A DNA stretch of 64,000 nt from Pseudomonas sessilinigenes (lineage in GTDB: Bacteria; Pseudomonadota; Gammaproteobacteria; Pseudomonadales; Pseudomonadaceae), in contig NZ_CP027706.1 in NCBI RefSeq assembly GCF_003850565.1, forward strand, positions 868,001-932,000, given 5' to 3'. The notes beneath the pieces are model-generated. The model did not search any database, was not told the origin of the DNA, and saw only the letters and a program-made list of their open reading frames with translations. Position numbers and translations under genes: made by a program. Below are positions 1 through 8,079 of the stretch, piece by piece. Every line of letters starts with the position of its first letter. Positions within the stretch are counted from its first letter, which is position 1.

Positions 1-569
1 TGGACCGGGCTGGTGCCGGATTCTTTTTCCAGCAACGGGAAGGCGGCTTCCTGCAAGGCGTGGGAAATCAGCGTGAAGTCGCCGAGGGTCTGGCGGGCAT
101 CCTGCAGCGGGTCGCCATTACCGTCCGATCTCAGGCCCGTGAGCGTGGCAAAGCCGCCCTTGGGCAAGTGAATCGGCACGGTCACCCCGCAGGTCATTTG
201 CGAGTCGTGCAGGTAGTCCACCACGGGGGCATGGTTTTTCCCGATGAACGATTGCAGCACGGTCTCGTCGTCCGGGCGATAGGACCAGGCAAAAGGGGAA
301 ACGGCGTTGATCGCCACATGCTGGACGGGATCGATCTGATAGAAACCTTCCTGGCACCAGAGCGATTGCCAGTCACGGGGGGTGTTGCGCAGCCTGACCA
401 CCGAAGGGGTGAGCAATATTCCCTCATGGTCCAGCGGTACCGGACTGTAGTCGTAGACCAGGGTATCGAAGCCCAGCGCCTGGGCCATGCGCAATACGTT
501 GTCCATCTGTTCGTCCAGGCTCCTGCCGGACATGAGACGGGCATTGAAATCAGACAGCTTGGTCTGCAT
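1..569 (-). CDS. pipR: LuxR-family solo receptor, PipR/PsoR/OryR type (3' part outside window)
   Basis: The first 189 codons are visible: start ATG at 569, GGGAG 8 nt upstream, the frame open to the window edge. They form an autoinducer-binding domain. Around residues 72-100 the pattern W-x3-W-x8-D-P-x13-W aligns with TraR Trp57, Tyr61, Asp70, Pro71 and Trp85, so the position equivalent to Tyr61 is Trp. Substitution at 57/61 is a known mark of the plant-associated LuxR solos (OryR, PsoR, PipR), which respond to plant-derived compounds rather than acyl-homoserine lactones. No luxI lies in the window. The gene diverges from a proline iminopeptidase gene, the usual neighbour of this subfamily. 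The C-terminal helix-turn-helix is outside the window, so DNA binding is assumed, not seen. Confidence 0.85.
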   Translation of the reverse strand, partial: MQTKLSDFNARLMSGRSLDEQMDNVLRMAQALGFDTLVYDYSPVPLDHEGILLTPSVVRLRNTPRDWQSLWCQEGFYQIDPVQHVAINAVSPFAWSYRPDDETVLQSFIGKNHAPVVDYLHDSQMTCGVTVPIHLPKGGFATLTGLRSDGNGDPLQDARQTLGDFTLISHALQEAAFPLLEKESGTSPV

Positions 570-648
570 CCATTCAGCTCCCTTGGCAATTTCAATCCTG
601 AAATTGGGCCGGTAGAATGCCACGCCCGGACAAAGGACTGCCAGACCA

Positions 649-670
649 AACCTATAGGAAATACTAGGTT
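649..670. promoter_or_regulatory. lux-box-like inverted repeat
   Basis: A perfect 6-bp inverted repeat AACCTA-N10-TAGGTT sits in the 164-bp gap between the divergent receptor and peptidase genes. Its size and symmetry fit a LuxR-type operator of about 20 bp. It lies 64 bp upstream of the peptidase ATG, a suitable place for activation of that gene by the adjacent receptor. The match to the subfamily's own operator was not checked. Confidence 0.65.
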
Positions 671-733
671 ATGGACGTACGGCTTCCTCGGTAAGGTTGC
701 GCCAAAAGGGCATTGACCAGATGGAGAACAAGG

Positions 734-1621
734 ATGTGGCGTGAAGTAGAGCCGGACCAGCGATATGAAGTGCAGGTCGATGGCCACAAGGTGGTGGCCT
801 ATGGGTTTGGCGAAGGCGATGAGGTGCTGCTGTGCCTCAATGGCGGTCCGGGACTGCCCTGCGATTACCTTCGCGACAGCCATGGCTGGCTCAAGGAGCA
901 TGGGCTGCGAGTCATTGCCTTCGACCAGCTGGGCACCGGCGCCTCGGACCGGCCCACCGATAAGGCCCTCTGGGATATCACCCGCTATGTCGCCGAGGTG
1001 GAAACCGTCCGCCAGGCCCTCGACCTGGGCCGGGTGCACCTGCTGGGCCACTCCTGGGGTGGCTGGCTGGGGATCGAATACGCCATCCATCATCCCCAGG
1101 CGCTCAAGACGCTGATCCTGGAGAACACCGCCGGCGACCTGCCGCACCTGTCCTTGGAGCTGGAGCGCCTGCGCAGTGCCCTGGGCAGCGAGACCGTGGC
1201 GATGATGCAGCGCCACGAGGCCATGGGCACCCTGGAACATCCCCAATACCAGGCCGCTATCACCCTGCTCAACCACCGGCACGTATGCCGCCTGGACCAG
1301 GTGCCGGCGCCACTTAACCGCTCCCTGGACGATTGGAACATGGGACCGTACGTCACCATGCAGGGGCCCAACGAATTCCTCTACACCGGTAATCTCAAGG
1401 ACTGGAACCGCATCAAGGAGATGTCGGGCTTCCAGATGCCGGTGCTGATCACCACTGGCCAGCACGACGAGCTGACGCCCGCCTGCGCCATGCGCATGAA
1501 GATGGCGCTCAAGGATGTCGAGTTGCATGTGTTCCCCAACAGCAGCCACATGCCGTTCTACGAAGAGCCCCAGGCCTATTTCCCGGTACTGCTGGATTTC
1601 CTGCGGCGCCATCGGAGCTAG
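734..1621 (+). CDS. pipA: Proline iminopeptidase (peptidase family S33)
   Basis: This 295-aa alpha/beta hydrolase should release N-terminal proline from peptides. The oxyanion-hole motif NGGPG is at residues 36-40 and the nucleophile elbow GHSWGG has Ser107. Asp245 (GQHDELTP) and His272 (SSHMPF) complete the triad. The ATG at 734 was chosen because GGAG lies 7 nt upstream. A longer in-frame TTG at 713 has no comparable ribosome site. There is no signal peptide, so it is probably cytoplasmic. It is the first gene of a likely operon with a peptide ABC importer 3 bp downstream, which suggests import followed by trimming of proline-containing peptides or plant amides. The divergent LuxR gene and the lux box suggest control by that receptor. 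The gene is named by analogy with PipR/PipA loci. Confidence 0.88.
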   Translation: MWREVEPDQRYEVQVDGHKVVAYGFGEGDEVLLCLNGGPGLPCDYLRDSHGWLKEHGLRVIAFDQLGTGASDRPTDKALWDITRYVAEVETVRQALDLGRVHLLGHSWGGWLGIEYAIHHPQALKTLILENTAGDLPHLSLELERLRSALGSETVAMMQRHEAMGTLEHPQYQAAITLLNHRHVCRLDQVPAPLNRSLDDWNMGPYVTMQGPNEFLYTGNLKDWNRIKEMSGFQMPVLITTGQHDELTPACAMRMKMALKDVELHVFPNSSHMPFYEEPQAYFPVLLDFLRRHRS

Positions 1622-1624
1622 CCC

Positions 1625-2572
1625 ATGAACCTGGCGCGTTACCGCTTCATCCTGTCGCGCCCGTTGCAGTTGTTGCCGGTGCTGTTTGGTATCAGCGTGA
1701 TCACCTTCGTGCTCGTGCGCTCCATTCCCGGCGACCCTGCCAGGGCGCTGCTGGGCTCACGCAGCACGCCGGATGCGTTGATCAAGATCCGTGCCCAGTA
1801 CGGTCTCGACCAGCCGTTGTGGATGCAGTACTTCTACTTTCTGAAGAACCTGCTCAAGGGTGATCTTGGCCAGTCGCTGCTCTATAAGGTCGATGCCTTG
1901 CAGTTGATCGCCACCCGTATCGAGCCGACGCTGTTCCTGGTAGCGGGCAGTGTGTTGCTGTCGTTGCTGATTGCCATTCCCCTGGCAACGCTGGCGGCCC
2001 GCAACAAGGGGGGGTGGAGCGATCACCTGATCCGCCTGTTCACCACCGCTGGCCTCGGCCTGCCGGCGTTCTGGCTGGGGATCATGCTGATCCTGCTGTT
2101 GAGCGTGCAGCTGGGGCTGTTCCCGGTGTCGGGTTATGGCCGTACCTGGCCGGACAAGCTGCATCATATGGTGCTGCCTTGCCTGACGATCGCCCTGGCA
2201 CTGTCTGCCGTGCTGGTACGCAACCTGCGAGCCAGCATGCTCATGGAGTTGCAAGCCGACCACGCGACCGCCGCCCGGGCCCGGGGGTTGCCTGAGCGTG
2301 TGGTCTTTCGCCGGCACGTACTGCCCAACTCGCTGGTGCCGACCGTTAACCTGCTGGCCGTCAATATCGGTTGGCTGATCAGTGGCACCGTGGTCATCGA
2401 AAGCCTGTTCGCCATTCCCGGTATCGGCCAGTTGCTGGTGCGCGGCATCTTCACCCGTGACTACATGGTGGTACAGGGAGTGGCCATGGTGCTGGCCTGT
2501 GCCACGGTGATGGTCAACTTCCTGGCTGATGTGGTGACGGTGGCGATCGATCCCCGGGTGAACATGCGATGA
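1625..2572 (+). CDS. Dipeptide/oligopeptide ABC transporter permease (DppB/OppB family)
   Basis: This 315-aa inner-membrane protein has an N-terminal membrane segment ending in the RSIPGDPA motif typical of DppB/OppB. Several hydrophobic spans follow, and the cytoplasmic EAA loop (HATAARARGLPERVVFRRHVLPNSLVPTV region, about residues 210-240) contacts the ATPase. It starts 3 bp after the iminopeptidase stop and overlaps the next permease gene by 4 bp (ATGA), so the genes are translationally coupled. In the comparable PipR systems the adjacent importer is needed for full response to the plant signal. Substrate here is inferred. Confidence 0.9.
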   Translation: MNLARYRFILSRPLQLLPVLFGISVITFVLVRSIPGDPARALLGSRSTPDALIKIRAQYGLDQPLWMQYFYFLKNLLKGDLGQSLLYKVDALQLIATRIEPTLFLVAGSVLLSLLIAIPLATLAARNKGGWSDHLIRLFTTAGLGLPAFWLGIMLILLLSVQLGLFPVSGYGRTWPDKLHHMVLPCLTIALALSAVLVRNLRASMLMELQADHATAARARGLPERVVFRRHVLPNSLVPTVNLLAVNIGWLISGTVVIESLFAIPGIGQLLVRGIFTRDYMVVQGVAMVLACATVMVNFLADVVTVAIDPRVNMR

Positions 2573-3420
2573 GCGTCCAGGTCTCGATCCCCGCCAGGCG
2601 CTTGGGCCTGGGTTTGCGCAATGGCCAGTTGGCCACGATGCTGGGCCTGGCCATTGTCGGCGGCTGGTTGCTGCTGGCGCTCTGCGCGCCCTGGATCGCC
2701 CCTTACGACCCTATCGTGCAGGACACCGACATCCGCCTGTTGGCGCCGAGCCTGGCCCATCCCTTTGGCACCGACAACTTCGGGCGCGACATCCTTTCCC
2801 GGGTGATCTGGGGCGCGCGCATCGACTTGCAGCTGGCGGTGATCGGCGTGTTGTTGCCGTTCCTCATCGGTACCTGCATCGGCGCCCTGGCCGGTTACAT
2901 CGGCGGGCGTTTCGACACCGTGTGCATGCGCTTGATCGATGTGATCCTGGCCTTCCCGTTCCTGGTGCTGATGCTGGCGATCATGGCCATCCTCGGGCCG
3001 GGCCTGAGCAACTTCTACATCGCCATGGCCCTGGTGGGCTGGGTGTCCTATGCGCGGTTGATCCGTTCGCAGATCCTGGTCCTCAAGGAGAGCGATTTCG
3101 CCTTGGCGGCCAAGAGCCTGGGGTTTGGCCATGGGCGCATCCTGTTTCGCCACTTGCTGCCCAATGCCCTGTTCGGTTCGATTGTGTTCTCCATGTCCGA
3201 CGCGGTGCTGGTGCTGCTCAACGGTGCGGCGGTCAGCTACCTCGGCCTGGGCGTGCAGCCACCGACTGCGGAGTGGGGCACCATGGTCGCCGAAGGCCAG
3301 AGCTTCATCACTTCGGCCTGGTGGATCTGCACCTTCCCGGGATTGGCGATCGTGACCCTGGCCATGGGTTTCAGCCTGCTGGCCGATGGCATTGCCGAGC
3401 GTTTTGGAGAACGCCCATGA
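2569..3420 (+). CDS. Dipeptide/oligopeptide ABC transporter permease (DppC/OppC family)
   Basis: This 283-aa partner permease has an N-terminal span around residues 20-42, then the family hallmark HPFGTDNFGRDILSR (about residues 64-78), four to five further spans, and an EAA loop with ALAAKSLGFGHGRILFRHLLPN. It overlaps both neighbours by 4 bp (ATGA at each end). Together with the preceding gene it would form the membrane channel of one importer. Length and domain order are normal for the family. Confidence 0.9.
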   Translation: MSVQVSIPARRLGLGLRNGQLATMLGLAIVGGWLLLALCAPWIAPYDPIVQDTDIRLLAPSLAHPFGTDNFGRDILSRVIWGARIDLQLAVIGVLLPFLIGTCIGALAGYIGGRFDTVCMRLIDVILAFPFLVLMLAIMAILGPGLSNFYIAMALVGWVSYARLIRSQILVLKESDFALAAKSLGFGHGRILFRHLLPNALFGSIVFSMSDAVLVLLNGAAVSYLGLGVQPPTAEWGTMVAEGQSFITSAWWICTFPGLAIVTLAMGFSLLADGIAERFGERP

Positions 3421-4403
3421 ACGCACCGGTGCTGCGTGTCGACGAGCTCAGCGTGATCGCCCATGACCATGGGCGTGAGGTCACGCTGGTGGACCGCTTG
3501 TCGTTCGACCTGGCCGAAGGCGAGATCCTTGGCCTGGTGGGGGAGAGCGGCTCGGGCAAGACCTTGGCCTGTCGGGCCCTGATGCGCTTGTTGCCTTCGA
3601 CGAACCTGCGGGCCCAGGGCAAGGCCGTGCACCTGGCCGGGCAGGACCTGCTGCAGCTGGATGAGGCGGGTATGCGCCGCGTGCGCGGCCGGCGCCTGGG
3701 GATGATCTTCCAGAACCCCAGCAGTCACCTCGACCCTTTGATGCGTATCGGCGAGCAGATCGGCGAGGGCATCCGCCTGCACCAGGGGGCGTCCAAGCGC
3801 GAGGCACGGGCCGAGGCCATCGAGGTGTTGCGCCAGGTGGGCATTCCCGACCCGCAACGACGGGTCGACAGTTATCCCCATGAGTTTTCCGGTGGCATGC
3901 GCCAGCGGGCGATGATCGCCGTGGCCCTGGGTTGCAACCCCCAGGTGCTGATCGCCGACGAGCCGACCACAGCCCTGGACGTTACCGTACAGGCGCAGAT
4001 CCTGCGCCTGCTCCTGGACCTGCGTGACCGGCATGGGTTGTCGATCATCATGATCACCCACGACCTGGGCGTGGTCGCCCAGACCTGCGATGCCATCGCG
4101 GTGATGTACGCCGGCCGGCTCTGCGAGCACGGCAGCAAGCATGAGCTGCTGGCTCGCCCGCAACATCCCTATACGGCGGCGCTGATCGGTTGCCAGCCCA
4201 CGAGCGCAAGTGGCGAGGCCCAGTTACGGACCATCGCCGGCCAGCCGCCGCTGCTGGACCAGTTGCCTGTGGGCTGCCGCTTCAGTCCACGCTGTTCGCG
4301 ACCGGGCAGCCGCTGCAGCGAGTCGTTGCCGCAGATGCAGGCCTTGGCGACGGGGCAGCACGTGGCCTGTCATTACCCGCTGCTGGCCGGAAGCCCGTCA
4401 TGA
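3417..4403 (+). CDS. Peptide ABC transporter ATP-binding protein (DppD/OppD family)
   Basis: This 328-aa ATPase has Walker A GESGSGKT at residues 42-49, the signature FSGGMRQR, Walker [12 protein letters not shown] and a switch histidine in MITHDLG. The C-terminal extension carries a Cys-rich segment ([14 protein letters not shown]) typical of the oligopeptide branch, which in relatives binds a 4Fe-4S cluster. The ATG at 3417 overlaps the upstream stop. It pairs with the next gene to form the heterodimeric motor. Confidence 0.9.
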   Translation: MNAPVLRVDELSVIAHDHGREVTLVDRLSFDLAEGEILGLVGESGSGKTLACRALMRLLPSTNLRAQGKAVHLAGQDLLQLDEAGMRRVRGRRLGMIFQNPSSHLDPLMRIGEQIGEGIRLHQGASKREARAEAIEVLRQVGIPDPQRRVDSYPHEFSGGMRQRAMIAVALGCNPQVLIADEPTTALDVTVQAQILRLLLDLRDRHGLSIIMITHDLGVVAQTCDAIAVMYAGRLCEHGSKHELLARPQHPYTAALIGCQPTSASGEAQLRTIAGQPPLLDQLPVGCRFSPRCSRPGSRCSESLPQMQALATGQHVACHYPLLAGSPS

Positions 4404-5371
4404 CGTTGTTGCAAGTGAAGGATCTGCAGGTGCGTTTCGCCGCGCCCGGCACCGGCCTGTTCGGGCTCAACAGGCAATGGCTCAATGCAGTCAATGGCGT
4501 GTCGCTGAGCCTGGAGGCCGGGGAGGTACTCGGCCTGGTGGGGGAGTCGGGCAGCGGCAAGAGCACCCTGGGGCGAGCCATCCTGCGCCTCAATGACATC
4601 AGCTCGGGGCAGGTGCTGTTCGATGGCGTGGACGTGACTCAAGGCCGCAAGGTCGATCTCGAGCGACTGCGTCACGAGACGGCGATGATCTTCCAGGACC
4701 CTTATGCGGCGCTCAATCCACGTTTGAGCATTGGCCAGGCCATTGCCGAAGTGCTGCGGGTGCAGGGGGTGGTCGCGGCGCCACTGATTCCCCAGCGGGT
4801 CGACGAATTGCTGACCCTGGTGGGCCTGCGGCCGGAGCTGGCTGGGCGCAAGCCCGGGGCCTTGAGTGGTGGCCAGTGCCAGCGGGTAGGGATTGCCCGG
4901 GCGCTGGCGGTGGAGCCGCGCTTGATCGTCGCCGATGAATGCGTGGCGGCGCTGGACGTGTCCATCCAGGGGCAGATCATCAACCTGCTGCTGGAGCTGC
5001 GCCAGCGCATGAACCTGGCGATCCTGTTCATCGCCCACGACCTGGCGATCGTCCAGCGCCTGTGCAGCCGGGTGGCGGTGATGTACCTGGGGCAGATCGT
5101 CGAGCAAGGGCCTACCGATGCCGTGTTCGGCGCGCCGCGTCATCCCTATACCGCTGCGTTGATCCAGTCGATCCCGCATATCGACCCCAATCGGCCTTTG
5201 GCGAGTGAACCCTTGCCGGGCGAGCCGCCCAGCCCGTTGGCACTGCCGGGCGGCTGTGCCTTCCATCCGCGCTGCCGGCAGGCCCGACCCGCCTGCACCG
5301 CAACACCGCCACCTAACCGAGACCTGGGTGGGCACAGCTACCGTTGTGTGCTCGCCGAACCCGTGCTTTGA
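4400..5371 (+). CDS. Peptide ABC transporter ATP-binding protein (DppF/OppF family)
   Basis: This 323-aa ATPase has Walker A GESGSGKS, the signature LSGGQCQR and a Walker B reading LIVADECVAALD. Two details are unusual: the signature has Cys where most members have Arg (GGQRQR), and the residue after the catalytic Glu is Cys instead of the usual Pro (DEP). Catalytic residues themselves are present, so the protein is probably active. A C-terminal peptide-transporter extension with paired cysteines (CAFHPRCRQARPAC) is present. The ATG at 4400 overlaps the upstream stop by 4 bp. Confidence 0.9.
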   Translation: MTLLQVKDLQVRFAAPGTGLFGLNRQWLNAVNGVSLSLEAGEVLGLVGESGSGKSTLGRAILRLNDISSGQVLFDGVDVTQGRKVDLERLRHETAMIFQDPYAALNPRLSIGQAIAEVLRVQGVVAAPLIPQRVDELLTLVGLRPELAGRKPGALSGGQCQRVGIARALAVEPRLIVADECVAALDVSIQGQIINLLLELRQRMNLAILFIAHDLAIVQRLCSRVAVMYLGQIVEQGPTDAVFGAPRHPYTAALIQSIPHIDPNRPLASEPLPGEPPSPLALPGGCAFHPRCRQARPACTATPPPNRDLGGHSYRCVLAEPVL

Positions 5372-5399
5372 AATACGTTCATCAAAAAGGAGTTTGACC

Positions 5400-6914
5400 A
5401 TGCGTTCGAAACACCTGCGGTTGCTGACCGCCGCCACATTGACCCTCTGTTCGTTGGCCGCCGGTATCGCCCAGGCGGCTGGGGTACTGACCATCGGTTG
5501 CCGTGAGGAAAGCACCACCTTCGACCCGATCAAGAGCGCGCAGAACCGCGACAGCTGGGTCTTTGCCAACGTCTACGACGTGCTGGTGCGGGTCGACAAC
5601 ACCGGCACCAAGCTGCTGCCGGGTTTGGCACAAAGCTGGCAAGTATCTGCCGACGGCCTGACCTACACCTTCAAGCTGCGCCCGGCCAAGTTCTCCGACG
5701 GCTCGCCGATCACTGCCGGCGATGCCGCGTTCAGCCTGCTGCGGATTCGCGACAACAAGGGCTCGCTGTGGAGCGATTCCTACAAGATCATCGACAAGGC
5801 CCAAGCCACCGACCCGCAGACCCTGGTGGTGACCCTCAAGGCACCGTCCGTGCCTTTCCTCGCGCAACTGGCCACGCCCAACGTCTCGATCCTGTCGCAG
5901 AAGGCCATGGAGAAAATCGGCGAGGACGCCTACGCCCAGGAGCCCGTGGCCTCGGGTGCCTTCATCGTCAAGGAATGGCTGCGCGGCGAGCGCGTGGTGC
6001 TGGAGAAGAACCCGCATTTCTGGCAGGCCGACAAGGTGAGCCTGGACGGCGTGGAATGGATCTCCATCCCGGACGACAACACCCGCATGCTCAAGGTCCA
6101 GGCCGGTGAGCTGGACTCGGCGATCTTCGTGCCATTCTCCCGGGTCGAGACCCTGAAGAAAGACCCGAACCTGGTGATCCACACCGACCCTTCCACCCGT
6201 GAAGATCATTTGTTGATCAATCACGATCACGGCCTGCTGGGCAAACCCGAAGTGCGCCAGGCCCTGGACATGGCGATCGACAAGAAATCCCTGGTCGACA
6301 CCGTGACCTTTGGCCTGGGCCAAGTAGCCTATTCCTACATCCCCAAGGGCGCGCTGTATCACAACGCCAACAACCCACAGCGCCCCTATGACCCGGTCAA
6401 GGCCAAGCAGCTGTTGAAGGATGCCGGGGCCTCGGGCCTGAAACTCAACTACGTGGTCAATGCCGGCAACGAGGCCGACGAGCAGATCGCCGTCCTGGTC
6501 CAGCAGCAACTGGCCGCCGTGGGCGTGACCACCAACCTGCAGAAAGTCGACCCGACCCAGAGCTGGCAGATGCTGGTGGATGGCGACTACGACCTGTCGG
6601 TGATGTACTGGACCAACGACATCCTCGACCCCGACCAGAAGAGCACCTTCGTCCTGGGGCACGACACCAACATGAACTACATGACCCGCTACAAGAACGA
6701 CAAGGTCAAGGCTCTGGTGGCCGATGCCCGCGTCGAGGCCGACCCGGCCAAGCGCCAGCAGATGTACACCGAGCTGCAGGCCATCGCCAAGCAGGACGCC
6801 CACTGGATCGACCTCTACTACAGCCCGTACATCAACATCTCGCGCAAGAACATCGAGCACTTCCAGCAAAGCCCGCTGGGCCGCCTGTCGCTGGAAGAGA
6901 CGGTGAAGAACTGA
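5400..6914 (+). CDS. Periplasmic peptide-binding protein (SBP family 5)
   Basis: This 504-aa solute-binding protein is DppA/OppA-like. It starts with a clear signal peptide: basic MRSKHLR, a hydrophobic core and cleavage after AQA near residue 26. The mature start GVLTIGCREESTTFDPIKS and the later LLPGLAQSWQVSADGLTYTFKLRP block are family hallmarks. AAAGGAG precedes the ATG with good spacing. It lies 28 bp after the ATPase gene and closes the operon. It would capture the ligand in the periplasm for the importer. Whether the ligand is a peptide or a plant amide cannot be read from sequence. Confidence 0.9.
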   Translation: MRSKHLRLLTAATLTLCSLAAGIAQAAGVLTIGCREESTTFDPIKSAQNRDSWVFANVYDVLVRVDNTGTKLLPGLAQSWQVSADGLTYTFKLRPAKFSDGSPITAGDAAFSLLRIRDNKGSLWSDSYKIIDKAQATDPQTLVVTLKAPSVPFLAQLATPNVSILSQKAMEKIGEDAYAQEPVASGAFIVKEWLRGERVVLEKNPHFWQADKVSLDGVEWISIPDDNTRMLKVQAGELDSAIFVPFSRVETLKKDPNLVIHTDPSTREDHLLINHDHGLLGKPEVRQALDMAIDKKSLVDTVTFGLGQVAYSYIPKGALYHNANNPQRPYDPVKAKQLLKDAGASGLKLNYVVNAGNEADEQIAVLVQQQLAAVGVTTNLQKVDPTQSWQMLVDGDYDLSVMYWTNDILDPDQKSTFVLGHDTNMNYMTRYKNDKVKALVADARVEADPAKRQQMYTELQAIAKQDAHWIDLYYSPYINISRKNIEHFQQSPLGRLSLEETVKN

Positions 6915-7019
6915 GGGTGATGGACGCTGCAGGGAGAACGCTCAGCGTTGTCCCTGCATGATGGCCTGGAGGGGGCGGCGCTGTTTGCGGTCACCCCTGA
7001 TTTGCCGGATTCCGGGCAT

Positions 7020-7048
7020 AAAAAAAGACGTCCAAGGACGTCTTTTTT
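7020..7048 (+). terminator. Bidirectional intrinsic terminator after the peptide-transport operon
   Basis: A hairpin with GACGTCC/GGACGTC arms is flanked by an A-run on the left and a T-run on the right. It can therefore end transcription from both sides: the transporter operon on + and the unknown gene on -. Confidence 0.85.
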
Positions 7049-7099
7049 GTTTGCTGGAAGCAGCCTGGAAGGGTTGCGGAAGGTTATTTCCCAGGCTGG

Positions 7100-7669
7100 T
7101 TACCAGGAGCGTTTTTTAAGGCGCGGGCCACTGGACAGGAGGTTTTCTCGCCGATTCGCTGCTGGCCGGGGCTGGTAGGCATTGGGACCCAGGGTCCAGG
7201 CATTATCAATGTGCTCAAAGTAGGTCTTGAAGGTTGAGCGCAAACGCGGGCTCAACTCGAGGATGTACTCTTCCTCAAGCATGACGGTGACGACAAATTT
7301 ATCTTCAACGATCACTGCATCACTGATGCGCTGCCAAAAACGGCTCTGGCGTTGTCTTTCTGATTCGCCCAAATCAGGGTTGGTAATGACCGCTACATGC
7401 CCTTTGTGCTCAGCAATGCAAAAAATGCTGGGCGCGAGCAGCCCTTGGAAATAGGCGGCTTCCAGCAAGGCAATAACACGTTCATCGTGATCTTGGTCCC
7501 AAATCACAGCCAGGCGCTGCAGTTCTATTGGGCTATCGGGCTTTGCAAGCAGGGGGGCGGAGATAATCGAGTAATGTGCTTCGAGCGCACCAACATTGTG
7601 TTGCTCGTCATATTCGGTGCGGAAGAATTCAGAGTACTGCGGAAGGTCGACGCGGGAGCTTAAGCGCAT
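7100..7669 (-). CDS. Hypothetical protein, 189 aa, unrecognised
   Basis: I do not recognise this protein. It has no signal peptide or membrane segment. It is mixed alpha/beta in character, with a hydrophobic strand-like run HKGHVAVITN near residues 88-97 and a basic C terminus ending in LKKRSW. Codon use is less GC-biased than in the flanking core genes. The ribosome site is weak (AGGTG, about 7 nt before ATG at 7669). It stands alone between a terminator and possible insertion-sequence debris beside ssrA, which suggests accessory DNA. The frame is long and in a sensible place, so a real gene is likely, but function is unknown. Confidence 0.6.
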   Translation of the reverse strand: MRLSSRVDLPQYSEFFRTEYDEQHNVGALEAHYSIISAPLLAKPDSPIELQRLAVIWDQDHDERVIALLEAAYFQGLLAPSIFCIAEHKGHVAVITNPDLGESERQRQSRFWQRISDAVIVEDKFVVTVMLEEEYILELSPRLRSTFKTYFEHIDNAWTLGPNAYQPRPAANRRENLLSSGPRLKKRSW

Positions 7670-7689
7670 AGGAGGGCACCTGTTTATTT

Positions 7690-7880
7690 AGTAATGGTCA
7701 ATTACGACGCTGTCTTTTCGGGATCAGCGCAATCTTGGTAATGGTCAATTACGGCGCTGTCCTTTCGGGATCAGCGCGGTCGGCACGGATTAAAGTGCTT
7801 CTGCGCCTCGGTTGTCAATACGCTTGCCCAGGTTCCAGGTGACGACCTGCGTCGATGCGGTTCCCGTCCGCTAATCGTCA
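7690..7880 (-). mobile_element. Possible insertion-sequence remnant (degraded transposase 3' end)
   Basis: Read on the minus strand, codons over 7790-7870 give RTGTASTQVVTWNLGKRIDN, then RGAEAL and a stop. This resembles the TGT-x-L-Y-FG-R-TDE region of IS1-type transposases. The repeats at 7691-7777 encode RKDS(V/A)VIDHY, like the tail of such proteins. There is no intact frame and in-frame stops occur. This is similarity by eye, so it is a hypothesis. Confidence 0.3.
7691..7777. repeat. Two tandem 40-bp direct repeats, 47-bp period
   Basis: Copies at 7691-7730 and 7738-7777 differ at two positions. Each starts GTAATGGTCAATTAC and ends GGGATCAGCGC. They lie 22 bp upstream of the unknown gene that starts at 7669. 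They could be duplicated transposon ends or tandem operators for that gene. Confidence 0.85.
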
Positions 7881-8030
7881 TCCTCACTCCAGCATCTGTG
7901 GCCTAGGTCGTCGGAGGGTGGTTCGTTGTCGGGGGTAGCTTGAGCTTTTTTTTAGGTTCGGTAGCGGCTTAGAGGGGCGATGGGCAAGCCGTTGAGTGGT
8001 ACTGGGGGCTGCTGGGGTAATTCCAGGCAC
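7778..8030. other. Gene-free stretch upstream of the ssrA terminator
   Basis: Apart from the possible transposase fragment up to about 7880, I see no open frame with a ribosome site and no RNA signature here. An eight-T run follows AGCTTGAGCT near 7940-7960; the 4-bp stem is too short to call a terminator. Confidence 0.5.
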
Positions 8031-8068
8031 AAAAAAGGCACTTGCGAGATTCGCCAAGTGCCTTTTTG
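8031..8068 (-). terminator. Intrinsic terminator of ssrA
   Basis: A long hairpin with AAGGCACTT/AAGTGCCTT arms is flanked by A and T runs, 12 bp beyond the tmRNA 3' end on the minus strand. The symmetric flanks would also stop plus-strand transcription. Confidence 0.85.
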
Positions 8069-8079
8069 TATCGCTTGTT

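Noticed and set aside
7900-7965. AGCTTGAGCT followed by eight T as a terminator.
   Set aside because: The stem is only 4 bp and no gene ends just upstream on the plus strand.
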